DNA of 64,000 bases from Microbacterium sp. cf332 (GCF_900102175.1 NZ_FNKN01000001.1:1240001-1304000), one strand, 5' to 3'. Positions 16,076-25,669 are shown, counted from the stretch's first letter. The notes: generated by a model not told the origin, from the sequence alone. Made by a program: numbers and translations.

Positions 16076-17574
16076 AGCCCGCGGGCCAGGCGGTAGTAGG
16101 CCTGGTTCCAGCGGAGCTCCTTCTGGAATCCTCGCACCGTCGTGTCGTCGTCGATGACCACGAGTTCGGTTCCCGCGATCTCGGCGAAGTCACGGAACAC
16201 CTCGATGCCCACCGCCGTCGTCATGACGGTGTGGTGTGCCGCACCCGCGGCGAGCCAGCACGCGGCGGAGGTCGCGAAGTCGGGGGCGGGCTTCCAGATC
16301 GCACGCCCCACGGGCAGCTTCGGCAGGTCGGGGGCCTCGACGTTCTCGACCACGTTCGCCGTCAGGCGGAATCGGTCGCGCATGTCACTCATCGCGACGA
16401 CGAGGGCGGGACCGGGATCTGCGGTGAAGACGAGACGCACGGGGTCGTCCTTGCCGCCGATGCCGAGCGGGTGGATCTCCAGACGCGGCTTGGCGGTCGT
16501 GAGCGACGGCGAGACCTCGAGCATGTGAGCGCCGAGGATCCGCTCGGACCCCGGCACGAGGTCATAGGTGTAGTCCTCCATGAGACTCGCCCCACCCGGC
16601 AGACCCGCGCCCATGACGTTCGCGACGCGCACGAGGATCGCGGTCTTCCAGTCGCCCTCGGCTCCGAAGCCGTAGCCTTCCGCCATCAGCCGCTGCACGG
16701 CGAGACCGGGCAGCTGTGTGAGTTCGCCGAGGTCTTCGAACGACGTCGTGAACGCACCGAACCCGCCGGCCTCGAGGAACGAGCGCAGCCCGATCTCGAT
16801 CGCCGCACCGTCGCGCAGCGACTGGTGACGGTCAGCCCCCGGGAGCAGCTCGTCGGCGACGTCGTACTGCGCGAGGTAGACCTCGACGAGCGCGTCGACA
16901 TCCGCGTCGGACGCCGTCGCGACGGCATCCGCCAGCTCGTTGACGCCCCAGGTGTTCACCTGGACGCCGAACTGCAGCTCGGCCTCTGTCTTGTCGCCCT
17001 CGGTGACGGCCACATACCGCATGTTGTCGCCGAACCGCGCGAGCTTGAGCGTGCGGGCGGCCTGCCACCCTGCGGCGGCGCGCTGCCAGTCCTCGATCTG
17101 ACGCGTGACCTCGGGGTTCGAGACGTGTCCGACGACCGTCTTGCGAGAGACCCCGAGCCGCGTCTGGATGTAGCCGAACTCGCGGTCGCCGTGAGCAGCC
17201 TGGTTCAGGTTCATGAAGTCGAAGTCGATGTCGGCCCACGGCAGCTCGACGTTCGCCTGCGTGTGCAGGTGCAGGAGGGGCTTGCGGAGCGCGTCGAGCC
17301 CGGTGATCCACATCTTCGCGGGGCTGAAGGTGTGCATCCACGCGATCACGCCGATGACGGAGTCGTCGGCGTTCGCGTCGAGGGCCAGTCGGCGGATGGC
17401 GTCGGAGTCCTTGAGCACCGGCTTCCACTCGACGCGCACGGGCAGGCCGCCGAGGCCTGCGACGACCTGCTGCGACTGCTCGGCGACCTGGCGCAGGGTC
17501 TCCTCGCCGTAGAGGTTCTGGCTGCCCGTGACGAACCAGACGGTGTACTGCTCGAGAGAGGTGGAGAGGGTCAT
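16072..17574 (-). CDS. araA: L-arabinose isomerase
   Basis: 500 aa, the same length as the E. coli enzyme. Converts L-arabinose to L-ribulose using Mn2+. Characteristic stretches include [13 protein letters not shown] near the N-terminus, [12 protein letters not shown], the metal region [10 protein letters not shown] followed by SLMEDYTYD, and SAAHH-like [10 protein letters not shown] near the end. GGAAGAAG precedes the ATG. It lies 44 nt downstream of araB and overlaps the mutarotase gene. Confidence 0.97.
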   Translation of the reverse strand: MTLSTSLEQYTVWFVTGSQNLYGEETLRQVAEQSQQVVAGLGGLPVRVEWKPVLKDSDAIRRLALDANADDSVIGVIAWMHTFSPAKMWITGLDALRKPLLHLHTQANVELPWADIDFDFMNLNQAAHGDREFGYIQTRLGVSRKTVVGHVSNPEVTRQIEDWQRAAAGWQAARTLKLARFGDNMRYVAVTEGDKTEAELQFGVQVNTWGVNELADAVATASDADVDALVEVYLAQYDVADELLPGADRHQSLRDGAAIEIGLRSFLEAGGFGAFTTSFEDLGELTQLPGLAVQRLMAEGYGFGAEGDWKTAILVRVANVMGAGLPGGASLMEDYTYDLVPGSERILGAHMLEVSPSLTTAKPRLEIHPLGIGGKDDPVRLVFTADPGPALVVAMSDMRDRFRLTANVVENVEAPDLPKLPVGRAIWKPAPDFATSAACWLAAGAAHHTVMTTAVGIEVFRDFAEIAGTELVVIDDDTTVRGFQKELRWNQAYYRLARGL

Positions 17575-17618
17575 TGTTCTTCTTCCGGTGTGGTCGGGGG
17601 TGTTCGGGAAGTCTGCGG

Positions 17619-19232
17619 TCAGGAGAGCGCGGTGACCGCGGCCCGCTCGACGGCGAGGCCGGCGTCATAGCGCTCGAGGTAGGTCGCGAAGCCGGCGACG
17701 TCGGCCGGATCGGGCTCGGCGACGTCCGCGGACGCGGCCGCGAACACCCGCTCCCGCAGGTACGCGTCGAGATCGAGGTCGGCACTGTGGGCGAGGTAGT
17801 CCGCGAGCACGGCGATGCCCCACGCGCCGCCCTCCGAGGCCGTCTCGCCGACGGCGACCGGTGCTCCGAGGGCCGCGGCGAGGAAGCGCTGCGCGACCCC
17901 GGCGGTGCGGAACATGCCCCCGTGCGCGAACATCCGGTCGAGTTCCACCCCTTCGCCGTCGAGCACGCGCATGCCGAGGGCGAGCGTCCCGAACACGCCG
18001 TACAGCTGCGCACGGATGGCGTTGCCGAGGGTGAGACGGCTGTCGGGCGTGCGGACGAACAGCGGGCGGCCCTCGTCGGTACCGGTGATCGGTTCGCCGG
18101 CCAGATGGTTGTAGGCGAGAAGGCCGCCGGCGTCGGGCTCGCCGGCGAGCGCCTCCCGGAACAGCAGGTCGTACACCGCGTCGGCGCTGAGCGCCGCGCC
18201 GGACAGCGACGCGAAGCGCTCGAACATCCCCACCCAGGCGGCGAGCTCGCTGGCTCCGTTGTTGCAGTGGACCATCGCGACGAGGTCGCCGGCGGGCGTC
18301 GTCACGACGTCGATCTCGTGATGCATGCTCTCGAGCGGACGCTCGAGGACCACCATGGCGAAGATGCTCGTACCGGCACTGACGTTGCCCGAACGCGGCG
18401 CGACCGCCGCGGTCGCGACCATCCCGGTGCCCGCATCACCCTCCGGCGGGCAGAACGGCGCGCCCGCACGCAGACGGCCGGTGGGGTCGAGCAGCCTCGC
18501 GCCGGCTTCCGTGAGCGAGCCCGCGACCTGACCCGCGACCCGGACCTCGGGCAGCAGCGCGCGCAGGCCCGTGGGGAGACGGCCCGCGACGTGGTCGTCG
18601 TACAGACCGACGCGGCGCTGGTCGTAGTCGCGTGTGACCGGGTCGATCGGGAACATCCCCGACGCATCCCCGACGCCGAGCACGCGCTCCCCCGTCAGCC
18701 GCGCGTGCACATAACCGGCGAGGGTCGTGACGTGGTGGATGTCGGCGACGTGAGGCTCGTCGTCGAGCACCGCCTGGTGCAGGTGCGCGATCGACCAGCG
18801 CATGGGGATGTTGATGCCCAGCAGGTCGGAGAGCTCGGCGGCCGCGGGGCCCGTGCTCGTGTTCCGCCAGGTGCGGAACGGCACGAGCAGCTCGTCGTCG
18901 GCGTCGAAGGCGAGGTAGCCGTGCATCATCGCCGAGACTCCGATCGCGCCGACGGTCTCGGGCACGACGCCGTACCGATCTGCGACCGCCGCCACGAGGT
19001 CGGCGTACGCCGCTTGCACCCCCGACCACACGTCGTCGAGTGCATAGGTCCAGCGGCGGTCCTCGAAGCGGTTCTCCCACGCGTGCGAGCCGGTCGCGAT
19101 GACGTCGGCGGGGTCGGACCCGACGAGGCACGCCTTGATGCGGGTCGAGCCGAACTCGATGCCGAGGCACGTCCGGCCGGCGAGGATGTCGTCGCGCGCC
19201 GAAGCCGGTTCGCTCGTTGCGGTGTGGGTCAC
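17619..19232 (-). CDS. araB: Ribulokinase, FGGY family
   Basis: 537 aa sugar kinase; phosphorylates L-ribulose to L-ribulose 5-phosphate. The N-terminal ATPase motif is [15 protein letters not shown], and the FGGY C-terminal half has [25 protein letters not shown] prefer the GTG at 19232, five nt after GGAGG; the in-frame ATG at 19244 lacks an SD because the GGAGG lies inside the extension. The expected third gene, araD, is not in this window. A perfect LacI-type palindrome lies 35 nt upstream. Confidence 0.92.
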   Translation of the reverse strand: MTHTATSEPASARDDILAGRTCLGIEFGSTRIKACLVGSDPADVIATGSHAWENRFEDRRWTYALDDVWSGVQAAYADLVAAVADRYGVVPETVGAIGVSAMMHGYLAFDADDELLVPFRTWRNTSTGPAAAELSDLLGINIPMRWSIAHLHQAVLDDEPHVADIHHVTTLAGYVHARLTGERVLGVGDASGMFPIDPVTRDYDQRRVGLYDDHVAGRLPTGLRALLPEVRVAGQVAGSLTEAGARLLDPTGRLRAGAPFCPPEGDAGTGMVATAAVAPRSGNVSAGTSIFAMVVLERPLESMHHEIDVVTTPAGDLVAMVHCNNGASELAAWVGMFERFASLSGAALSADAVYDLLFREALAGEPDAGGLLAYNHLAGEPITGTDEGRPLFVRTPDSRLTLGNAIRAQLYGVFGTLALGMRVLDGEGVELDRMFAHGGMFRTAGVAQRFLAAALGAPVAVGETASEGGAWGIAVLADYLAHSADLDLDAYLRERVFAAASADVAEPDPADVAGFATYLERYDAGLAVERAAVTALS

Positions 19233-19266
19233 GGTTGCCTCCATTGGTCGTGCCGCGGTGGATTCA

Positions 19267-19280
19267 TGTTACCGGTAACA
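19267..19280. promoter_or_regulatory. LacI-family operator for the arabinose operon
   Basis: TGTTACCGGTAACA, a perfect 14 bp palindrome with the central CG typical of LacI/GalR sites. It sits between the regulator gene and araB, upstream of the araB start. Confidence 0.75.
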
Positions 19281-19315
19281 AAGCGGACGCGCGAGGGATC
19301 GGGGCAGCGGCGGGT

Positions 19316-20329
19316 TCAGACCGGGCGCGTGGACGCCCGTACGACCAGCTGCGGCGCCGCGGGTTGCGGCGGATGCTCGTCACCGAGCAACACCCGCACG
19401 CACCGCCACGCCTCCCCCGCCACGTCGAGCCGCACGGTCGTCAGGGACGGAAGGTAGAACGCTGCGTCGGGGTGGTCGTCGAATCCGACGATGCTCACGT
19501 CGCGCGGTACGCTCACGCCCAGCTGAGCCAGGCCCGAGATGAGACCGAGAGCCATCTGGTCGTTGGCGACGACGACGGCGGTCGGGCCGTCGTCCGCATC
19601 CAGCGCGCCGGCGATCTCGTGCGCGAGAGCCGAGCCCGACCCGGCCGACCAGTCGCCGCGCCAGCGCGCGGTCAGCTCGAGCCCCCGGGCCGCCAGCGCG
19701 GACTCGGCGCCGACGTCGCGCGCGACGGCCTCGAGCCACGCCGCCGGCCCCGCGAGCTGCGCGATGCGCCGGTGCCCCGCATCGACGAGGTGCTCGACGG
19801 CGAGCGCCGCACCCGCAGCGCCGCGATCGGGCTCGCCGGTTCCGTCCGCCGCTTCGACGCGAGCATGGAGCGTGACGACCGGCACCCCGGGATCGGCGCT
19901 CGCCAGCGCATCGAGCGCGGCCGTATGCGGCGCGACGACGACGATGCCGTCGACCCCCTGGGCGAGGAGGTGGTCGGCGGCCGCGGCCACGCTCGCGGCG
20001 TCCGCCCCGTCGGCGTACGCGGTCGCGATCCACCGCCCGGCCGACCGGGCCGCACGCTCGAGCGCTCCGATCCCCGCGGCCGGTCCATAGAGATCGGTGT
20101 CGGAGGCGATGACACCGATCGTGCGCGTCGTCGCAGTGCCGAGCGCCCGTGCCGCGTTGTTGACGCGATAGCCGAGCTCGGCCATCGCCGCGACGACCCG
20201 GTCGCGGGTCTCCGGGCGGATGTGCGGGTGATCGTTGATGACGCGCGACACCGTCTGCGTCGACACGCCCGCCGCCGCGGCGACGTCCCGCACACCGACG
20301 CGTGCTCGTCCCGGAATGCCTTCGCTCAC
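19316..20329 (-). CDS. LacI family transcriptional regulator of the ara genes
   Basis: 337 aa. The N-terminal HTH reads VGVRDVAAAAGVSTQTVSRV followed by INDHPHIRPETRDRVVAAMAELGYRVN and the hinge helix ARALGTATT; the rest is a periplasmic-binding-protein-like ligand domain, with VVVANDQMALGLISG and VSIVGFDDHPDAAFYLPSLTTVR. It is immediately upstream of araB with the operator between them, so it most likely represses araBA and responds to arabinose. The GTG start lies 6 nt after TAGCCT (20336-20341), a leaderless arrangement. Confidence 0.92.
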   Translation of the reverse strand: MSEGIPGRARVGVRDVAAAAGVSTQTVSRVINDHPHIRPETRDRVVAAMAELGYRVNNAARALGTATTRTIGVIASDTDLYGPAAGIGALERAARSAGRWIATAYADGADAASVAAAADHLLAQGVDGIVVVAPHTAALDALASADPGVPVVTLHARVEAADGTGEPDRGAAGAALAVEHLVDAGHRRIAQLAGPAAWLEAVARDVGAESALAARGLELTARWRGDWSAGSGSALAHEIAGALDADDGPTAVVVANDQMALGLISGLAQLGVSVPRDVSIVGFDDHPDAAFYLPSLTTVRLDVAGEAWRCVRVLLGDEHPPQPAAPQLVVRASTRPV

Positions 20330-20446
20330 TGCGCCAGGCTAGCCGCGAGAGGCGCACCCGTCGTCGACACGCTTCTGTCGGAGATCCCGGTGCGCCGCCG
20401 CAGAGACGGCCCAGAGCGACCTGTCGGGGGCCATAGGCTCACAGCC

Positions 20447-21073
20447 ATGGACGTCGAGCTCGCCGATCGGTCGGACACGACGTGGGAGGATCTGCGCCCG
20501 AGATTCCGGGTCTTCATCTATCCCGCGCCGGACGAGCCAGCGCGCATCCTGGACTTCGTCGACGTGTCGATCGACGCCGTGCTCCACGAGGTGGGCACCC
20601 TCGCCGACGACGACCGCCACCTCTGGTCACTGGCGCTGGTCCGCGGCATCGGGGTGGAGCGTGGCCTCGTCTGGCTGTCGGGCTACGACTACGACGACAC
20701 GCCGACCGACGCCGTCGAATGGCAGCGCCGGGGCGAGATGCAGGCCCGCTACCTCATGGCGCGCGCCCGCCGCGGCGAGCCGGTCGTGCTGCCGGACGGC
20801 CGCCGCGTGATCCGGATGTTCTCCGGCCACGCCTCCAGCCCGCTGTGGGAGAGCTTCACCGACGGATACGTCGTCGATCCACACAGCCTCGGCCTGAATG
20901 GCGACCTCGTCCGTGACCTCGTCGCCTGGGACGAGGCCATCCAGGATTCGGGCCCGGAAGGCGAACCACCGGAAGGCTGGCTCGAAGCCGGCCTTCACAT
21001 CTGGCGGCGTCTCCGCGACGAACTCGCGCCCGTGGCCGAGGTCCGCCCGGAGTTCTGGCGCGTCGCGGGCTGA
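20447..21073 (+). CDS. Hypothetical protein, 208 aa
   Basis: I do not recognise the family. Soluble, acidic, rich in Trp and Tyr, starting MDVELADRSDTTWEDLRPRF and containing LVWLSGYDYDDTPTDAVEWQ; no signal peptide or membrane helix. The ATG at 20447 is 7 nt after TAGGCT (20434-20439) with no SD, suggesting a leaderless transcript. It is divergent from the LacI gene and converges with the PadR gene, 6 nt away. Confidence 0.72.
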   Translation: MDVELADRSDTTWEDLRPRFRVFIYPAPDEPARILDFVDVSIDAVLHEVGTLADDDRHLWSLALVRGIGVERGLVWLSGYDYDDTPTDAVEWQRRGEMQARYLMARARRGEPVVLPDGRRVIRMFSGHASSPLWESFTDGYVVDPHSLGLNGDLVRDLVAWDEAIQDSGPEGEPPEGWLEAGLHIWRRLRDELAPVAEVRPEFWRVAG

Positions 21074-21079
21074 ATGACC

Positions 21080-21679
21080 TCACACCGTCGTCGGCACCTT
21101 CACGGGCCGGCCACGCTTGGGCTTCTCGGTCGACAGCTCGATCGCCATCGCGTGCTGCGGACGCTGCGACAGCCGCGTCTCGACGTGGTCGAGCCATCGG
21201 ACCTCGGCCTCGGCGGCGAAGACCATCGAGTCGACGACGAGCGACCACGCGAGCTCCTCGGGCCCACCGGCATCGACGCCGGTAAAAGCGGCCGCACGGA
21301 GTTCATGCAGCTGTGCGAGCGACGCCTGACGCTGCGCCCGGATCACCGCGGCCACATCGACGCCCGGCAGGGTCGCGGCGACGGCGAGCTTGATCGCGAG
21401 CTCGTCCCGGGTGCCCGCCGCGCGCTCGACGGGCGAGCTCAGCCATGCGGCGACCTCGGCCCGCCCGGGGTCGGTGATCTGCCAGTAGACGTGCCCTTGC
21501 GCGTCGACCGCACCCTTCTCGACCAGACCGTCGCGCTCGAGGCGGTCGAGCGTGTTGTATATCTGGCCGACGTTGAGGGGCCAGGTCGACCCGGTGCGGC
21601 GGTCGAACTCCGCCCGCAGCTGGTACCCGTAGCAGGGCCCCTGGTCGAGGATCGCCAGCAGGCTGAGTCGTACCGACAC
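21080..21679 (-). CDS. PadR family transcriptional regulator
   Basis: 199 aa. The N-terminal winged helix is diagnostic of PadR: LSLLAILDQGPCYGYQLRAEF, then NVGQIYNTLDRLERDGLVE, then the wing. The C-terminal ~100 residues form the helical dimerisation domain (Vir_act_alpha_C-like), and the end is basic (KPKRGRPVKVP). The GTG at 21679 follows AAAGGA by five nt. A -10 (TATACT) and two ACC(G/C)GGT palindromes lie immediately upstream, so it is probably autoregulated; the FUSC-like gene upstream is a plausible partner. Confidence 0.92.
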   Translation of the reverse strand: MSVRLSLLAILDQGPCYGYQLRAEFDRRTGSTWPLNVGQIYNTLDRLERDGLVEKGAVDAQGHVYWQITDPGRAEVAAWLSSPVERAAGTRDELAIKLAVAATLPGVDVAAVIRAQRQASLAQLHELRAAAFTGVDAGGPEELAWSLVVDSMVFAAEAEVRWLDHVETRLSQRPQHAMAIELSTEKPKRGRPVKVPTTV

Positions 21680-21692
21680 GGCCGTCCTTTCG

Positions 21693-21735
21693 CATACCGG
21701 GTATCTGGTTTGCGAGTATATGCATACCCGGTATG
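21693..21735. promoter_or_regulatory. Twin palindromic operators flanking the padR promoter
   Basis: CATACCGGGTAT (21693-21704) and CATACCCGGTATG (21723-21735) are inverted copies of each other and each is itself near-palindromic. Between them on the minus strand lies TATACT (21715-21720), a good -10 for padR. One site covers the spacer, the other the start of the transcript. Confidence 0.65.
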
Positions 21736-21743
21736 ACATCGGA

Positions 21744-22820
21744 CTACCGGCGCGACCGCACCACGATGAGGCTGCTCACGGTACCCAGCGCCGCTCCGAC
21801 CACGGTGTCGATCACGCGCTCCACCGCGAGCTCCGGCCCTCCCGCGCCCGCGGCGCTCAGGATCAGGAGAACGAGCGGCGTGATGAAGACGAGCGCGAGC
21901 GCGTAGTGACGCACGACGACGAGCTCGATGACGAACTGGAGCACGCCCAGCACGAGGCCGAGTGCGACGCCGCCGACGGGCACGACGGAGATCACGAGGT
22001 ATACGGCGGCGCCGGCGGCGGTGCCGAGCGCGCGATGGATGCCGCGCGAGAGCGCGACGCGACGGCTCGCACTGACACCGAGCACGGCGACGCCCGCACC
22101 GACGATCCAGTAGGCCCGCTCGGGGTCGACGAGGAGCGAGACCGCCGTGCCGACGACGGCGATCGCCGCGGTCCGGACGATCAGCGTCCGTGTCGTGGCC
22201 TCGGCGAACGCCGAGGGGAAGAGCGCGCTCAGCGGTCGCGGTCGGGCACCGCGGTGCGAGCGGCGCACGAGCGGCGCGGCGGTGACCAGCCAGGCGAAGG
22301 CCAGCGACGCCGCGAGCACGCCCAGGTACAGCACCGGCTCGACCGCGTGCGCCGCCTCCGGCGCCGTCACGTGCGCCGAGAGACCGTAGATGAGCACGAT
22401 GAACAGCGGCCCCGGGGGGCCGACCGAGCGCCCGAACACGAGGACGGATGCCGCGACTGCGACCACGACGAGGCCGACGGCGATCGCGATCGGGCCGACT
22501 GCCGCGGCGACGACACCGAGGGCCGCTGACGACCACAGCACCCCGGCGACGACCGGGACGAACCCCACGCGCTCGCGCGGGGTGAGCCGTCCGCCGTAGA
22601 GCGTCGCGAACGCGCCGGTCGCCGCGAGCAGGGCGATGCCCTCGAGACCCACCGCGGAGAGCACGACGACGGGCACCGCCATCGCGATCGCCGCCTGCAG
22701 CCCGAGGTGCCAGCGCGGCCCCGGCGACGGGCCGAACCGCGTCAGACTCCGGCCCAGCTCCCCCGCCTCGCGCCGCCATCGGCCGGAGTTCTCGGGCGAC
22801 GACGGGGGCGAAAGCGGCAT
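21744..22820 (-). CDS. FUSC family integral membrane protein
   Basis: 358 aa with about nine to ten hydrophobic helices in two related halves (for example GLQAAIAMAVPVVVLSAVGL and RTLIVRTAAIAVVGTAVSLL). Motifs such as AATGAFATLYGGRLTPRERVG and ALSRGIHRALGTAAGAAVYLV are typical of FUSC/YccS-like efflux-associated proteins. The final VVGAALGTVSSLIVVRSRR is the last helix with a basic tail. The ATG is 6 nt after GACAAT, possibly leaderless. The padR gene follows 64 nt downstream. Confidence 0.83.
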   Translation of the reverse strand: MPLSPPSSPENSGRWRREAGELGRSLTRFGPSPGPRWHLGLQAAIAMAVPVVVLSAVGLEGIALLAATGAFATLYGGRLTPRERVGFVPVVAGVLWSSAALGVVAAAVGPIAIAVGLVVVAVAASVLVFGRSVGPPGPLFIVLIYGLSAHVTAPEAAHAVEPVLYLGVLAASLAFAWLVTAAPLVRRSHRGARPRPLSALFPSAFAEATTRTLIVRTAAIAVVGTAVSLLVDPERAYWIVGAGVAVLGVSASRRVALSRGIHRALGTAAGAAVYLVISVVPVGGVALGLVLGVLQFVIELVVVRHYALALVFITPLVLLILSAAGAGGPELAVERVIDTVVGAALGTVSSLIVVRSRR

Positions 22821-22888
22821 TGCCCCATTGTCTCGCGATATCGGTACGGCCTCGCGCGTCGGCCCCTACCCTGGAAGCGGAGGACGAT

Positions 22889-23380
22889 ATGAGCGACGAT
22901 CCCCCCGCATCCCCGACGCCCGACACCGCGGCGCCCGGCGCGCGCGAGCGGGCCGCCTACATCGAGACCGCCATCCAGCAGGCGATCCGACGCGGTGAGT
23001 TCGACGACCTGCCCGGAGCCGGCAAGCCCATCGCCGATCTCGGCGCGCAGCACGACCCGGACTGGTGGATCAAGCGCAAGATCCGCGAGGAGCAGCTCAC
23101 CGGGCTCGGCCCGCCCGCGCTGACCCTGCGCATCGAGCACGCCGAGTTCGCGGATCGCGTCGACGCGCTCGGGCGAGAGGCCGACGTCCGCGAATACGTC
23201 GCCGACTTCAACCGCCGCGTCGTCGAGGCCCGCCGTCAGCTGCAGGGCGGACCGCCCGTCGTCACCCCGACCCGCGACGTGGAGACCGAGGTCGCCGGAT
23301 GGCGCGAGCGTCGCGCCATCGCGGCATCCGCCGCTCCCCCGAGCCCGCCGACGCGGCGCCGACGGCTCTTCCGACGCTGA
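22889..23380 (+). CDS. DUF1992 (DnaJ-homologue C28-like) protein
   Basis: 163 aa. Contains the DUF1992 signature IETAIQQAIRRGEFDDLPGAG followed by GKPIADLGAQHDPDWWIKRKI. Homologues in plants and animals accompany DnaJ domains, but this one has none. N-terminal Pro/Ala tail and C-terminal basic end (PTRRRRLFRR). GGAAGCGGAGGACGAT gives a good SD for the ATG at 22889. Role unknown. Confidence 0.88.
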   Translation: MSDDPPASPTPDTAAPGARERAAYIETAIQQAIRRGEFDDLPGAGKPIADLGAQHDPDWWIKRKIREEQLTGLGPPALTLRIEHAEFADRVDALGREADVREYVADFNRRVVEARRQLQGGPPVVTPTRDVETEVAGWRERRAIAASAAPPSPPTRRRRLFRR

Positions 23381-23404
23381 TCTCGTTCCGTCGCCGGCCC
23401 GCGC

Positions 23405-24559
23405 TCAGCGCAGCGCCTGCTCCACGTCGGCCAGGAGATCGTCGACCGACTCGATGCCCACCGACAGCCGCACGATCTCGACAGGGACGGCCGCCTCGGT
23501 ACCCCGGACGGAGGCGTGCGTCATCGCGTCGGGGTAGTTGACGAGCGACTCGACGCCGCCGAGGGACTCGGCCAGCTGGAACAGCTTCGTCGACTCCGCG
23601 AAACGGCGCGCCGCCTCTCCCGACTCGAGGGCGAGCGAGAGCATGCCGCCGAATCGCGTCATCTGCGATGCCGCGAGCTCGTGCCCGGGGTGCGAGGCCA
23701 GGCCCGGATAGAACACCCGGGCCACCCGCTCGTGCCCGTCGAGGAACGCGGCGATCGCGCCCGCGTTCTCGCTGTGCCGCTGCATGCGGACATCGAGGGT
23801 CTTGATGCCGCGTGTCGTCAGCCAGGCGTCCATCGGCCCCGAGACGGCGCCGGCCGCGAACTGCAGGAACCCGATCTTCTCGGCGAGCGCGTCGTCATCG
23901 AGCACGAGCGCTCCGCCCACGACATCGGAGTGACCGCCCAGATACTTCGTCGTCGAGTGCACGACCACGTCGGCGCCGAGCTCGAGCGGACGCTGCAGCG
24001 CGGGCGTGGCGAACGTGTTGTCGACCACCACGAGCGAACCGGCCTCGTGGCCGATCGCGGCGAGACCGGCGATGTCGGTGATGCGCATGAGCGGGTTCGA
24101 GGGGGTCTCGACCCACAGCACCCGCGGCGCGCGCTCGGCGACGGCCGCGCGCACGGCGGCGAGGTCGCTCATGTCGACCACGCGCAGCTTGACGCCCCAG
24201 GGCGCGAGCACGCGGGCGATGAGCCGGTGCGTGCCGCCGTAGACGTCGTTGCCGAGCAGCACCTCGTCGCCGGGTTCGAGTGCCGCACGCAGCAGCACAT
24301 CCTCGGCCGCGAGGCCCGACGCGAACGAGTAGCCGTGGGCGCCGCCCTCGAGCGCCGCGAGCTGCACCTGCAGCGCCGTGCGCGTCGGGTTGCCCGAACG
24401 TCCGTACTCGTAGCCGCCGCGCAGCCCGCCGATGCCGTCCTGTGCGTACGTCGTGGAGAAGTGGACCGGCGGGATGACGGCTCCCGTCGTGGGGTCGAAC
24501 TCCTGGCCGGCGTGGACGGCGAGGCTCGCCAGGCCGCGGGCGGAATCGTGGGTGCTCAT
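23405..24559 (-). CDS. metB: Cystathionine gamma-lyase / gamma-synthase
   Basis: 384 aa Cys/Met-metabolism PLP enzyme. YEYGRSGNPTRTALQ binds the cofactor phosphate, and HSTTKYLGGHSDVVGG carries the PLP lysine at residue 205. The family cannot be split into synthase and lyase by eye; the overlap with cbs (ATGA) and the Cys-codon leader ahead of the pair favour cystathionine gamma-lyase, making cysteine from cystathionine. Second gene of the cbs-metB operon; converges with the DUF1992 gene. Confidence 0.93.
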   Translation of the reverse strand: MSTHDSARGLASLAVHAGQEFDPTTGAVIPPVHFSTTYAQDGIGGLRGGYEYGRSGNPTRTALQVQLAALEGGAHGYSFASGLAAEDVLLRAALEPGDEVLLGNDVYGGTHRLIARVLAPWGVKLRVVDMSDLAAVRAAVAERAPRVLWVETPSNPLMRITDIAGLAAIGHEAGSLVVVDNTFATPALQRPLELGADVVVHSTTKYLGGHSDVVGGALVLDDDALAEKIGFLQFAAGAVSGPMDAWLTTRGIKTLDVRMQRHSENAGAIAAFLDGHERVARVFYPGLASHPGHELAASQMTRFGGMLSLALESGEAARRFAESTKLFQLAESLGGVESLVNYPDAMTHASVRGTEAAVPVEIVRLSVGIESVDDLLADVEQALR

Positions 24560-25560
24560 GCGTCGCTCCGGGTGTCGTGGGTCGTGCGGGGATCGGTCGT
24601 GTCGACGAGGTCCGCGAAGCCGTGGGACCGCATCCAGTCGTCGTCGAAGATCTTCGAGAGGTAGCCGCGGCCGTGGTCGGGCAGGACCACCACGACGACG
24701 TCGTCGGGCCCGAGGTCGCGGGCGGTGCGGAGCGCGGCGACGACGGCCATCCCCGACGAGCCGCCGACGAGCAGCCCCTCCTCGCGAGCGAGCCGGCGGG
24801 TCATGGCGAAGGACTCGCGATCACCGACGCGCTCGTAGCGGTCGACGACCGAGGGATCGAAGGTCTCGGGCCAGAAATCCTCGCCCACACCCTCGACGAG
24901 GTACGAACCGACCGCGCCGCTGTAGATCGACCCGTCCGGGTCGGCGCCGACGATCGTGACCGCGCCGCCGGAGGCCTCGCGCAGGTAGCGGCCGGTGCCG
25001 GTGATGGTCCCGCCCGTTCCCACGCCCGCGACGAGGTGGGTCACCCGGCCGGCGGTGTCGCGCCAGATCTCCGGGCCGGTCGTCTCGTAGTGCGAGCGCG
25101 GGCCGGCGGCGTTGGCGAACTGGTTCGGCTTGAAGGCGCCGGGGATCTCGCGGGCGAGCCGGTCCGAGACGCTGTAATACGAGTCGGGATGCTCCGGAGG
25201 CACGCTCGTCGGAGTCATCACGATCTCGGCGCCGTAGGCCTTCAGCACCGCGACCTTCTCGCCCGCGAACTTGTCGGGCACGACGAAGACCATGCGGTAC
25301 CCGCGCTGCTGGGCGACGAGCGCCAAGCCGACACCGGTGTTGCCGCTGGTCGGCTCGACGATGGTTCCGCCGGGGCGCAACAGGCCGTCGCGCTCGGCCG
25401 CGTCGATGATGCGGGCGGCGATGCGGTCCTTCGACGAGCTCCCGGGGTTGAAGTACTCGACCTTCGCGAGCACGGTGGCGCGGGTGGCTGCGGCGACGCG
25501 GTGCAGGCGCACGAGCGGGGTGTTGCCTACGAGTTCGGCGATGTTCTCTGCGTAACGCAC
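24556..25560 (-). CDS. cbs: Cystathionine beta-synthase, catalytic core only
   Basis: 334 aa PLP enzyme that condenses homocysteine with serine (or O-acetylserine). VGNTPLVRLH, the PLP lysine Lys44 in NPGSSSKDRI, TSGNTGVGLA and GVGTGGTITGTGRYL are all present. Related actinobacterial Cbs proteins usually carry two C-terminal CBS domains (about 460 aa); this one stops after the catalytic domain with a short tail. The GTG start follows GTGAGGAC. It heads the operon with metB and is preceded by a leader peptide with three Cys codons. Confidence 0.92.
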   Translation of the reverse strand: MRYAENIAELVGNTPLVRLHRVAAATRATVLAKVEYFNPGSSSKDRIAARIIDAAERDGLLRPGGTIVEPTSGNTGVGLALVAQQRGYRMVFVVPDKFAGEKVAVLKAYGAEIVMTPTSVPPEHPDSYYSVSDRLAREIPGAFKPNQFANAAGPRSHYETTGPEIWRDTAGRVTHLVAGVGTGGTITGTGRYLREASGGAVTIVGADPDGSIYSGAVGSYLVEGVGEDFWPETFDPSVVDRYERVGDRESFAMTRRLAREEGLLVGGSSGMAVVAALRTARDLGPDDVVVVVLPDHGRGYLSKIFDDDWMRSHGFADLVDTTDPRTTHDTRSDA

Positions 25561-25568
25561 GAGGATGT

Positions 25569-25628
25569 CCTCACGGTGTCCGCGCGCTCAGAGGCGCGGG
25601 TGCTGTCGGGGTCGTCTGAGGTGAGCGC
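25569..25628 (-). promoter_or_regulatory. Possible attenuator stems sequestering the cbs SD
   Basis: On the minus strand CTCACCTCA (25625-25617) can pair with the SD region GTGAGG (25574-25569). An alternative 7 bp stem pairs GCGCTCA (25628-25622) with TGAGCGC (25590-25584). The two are mutually exclusive. A ribosome stalled at the Cys codons (25654-25643) would reach roughly to 25625 and block the SD-sequestering stem. Confidence 0.45.
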
Positions 25629-25636
25629 GGCGGCGC

Positions 25637-25663
25637 TCAGCGACAACAACGACAGGTCTGCAC
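25637..25663 (-). CDS. Leader peptide MQTCRCCR ahead of cbs
   Basis: Eight codons starting GTG and ending TGA, with Cys at positions 4, 6 and 7, all TGT, a codon otherwise rare in this GC-rich genome. The start codon sits exactly 6 nt after the -10 TAGGGT, so the message is leaderless. Leaderless poly-Cys ORFs are known in mycobacteria as cysteine-responsive attenuators of downstream sulfur genes; the following cbs-metB operon makes cysteine. Function here is inferred from position and composition. Confidence 0.7.
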   Translation of the reverse strand: MQTCRCCR

Positions 25664-25669
25664 GCGTCC

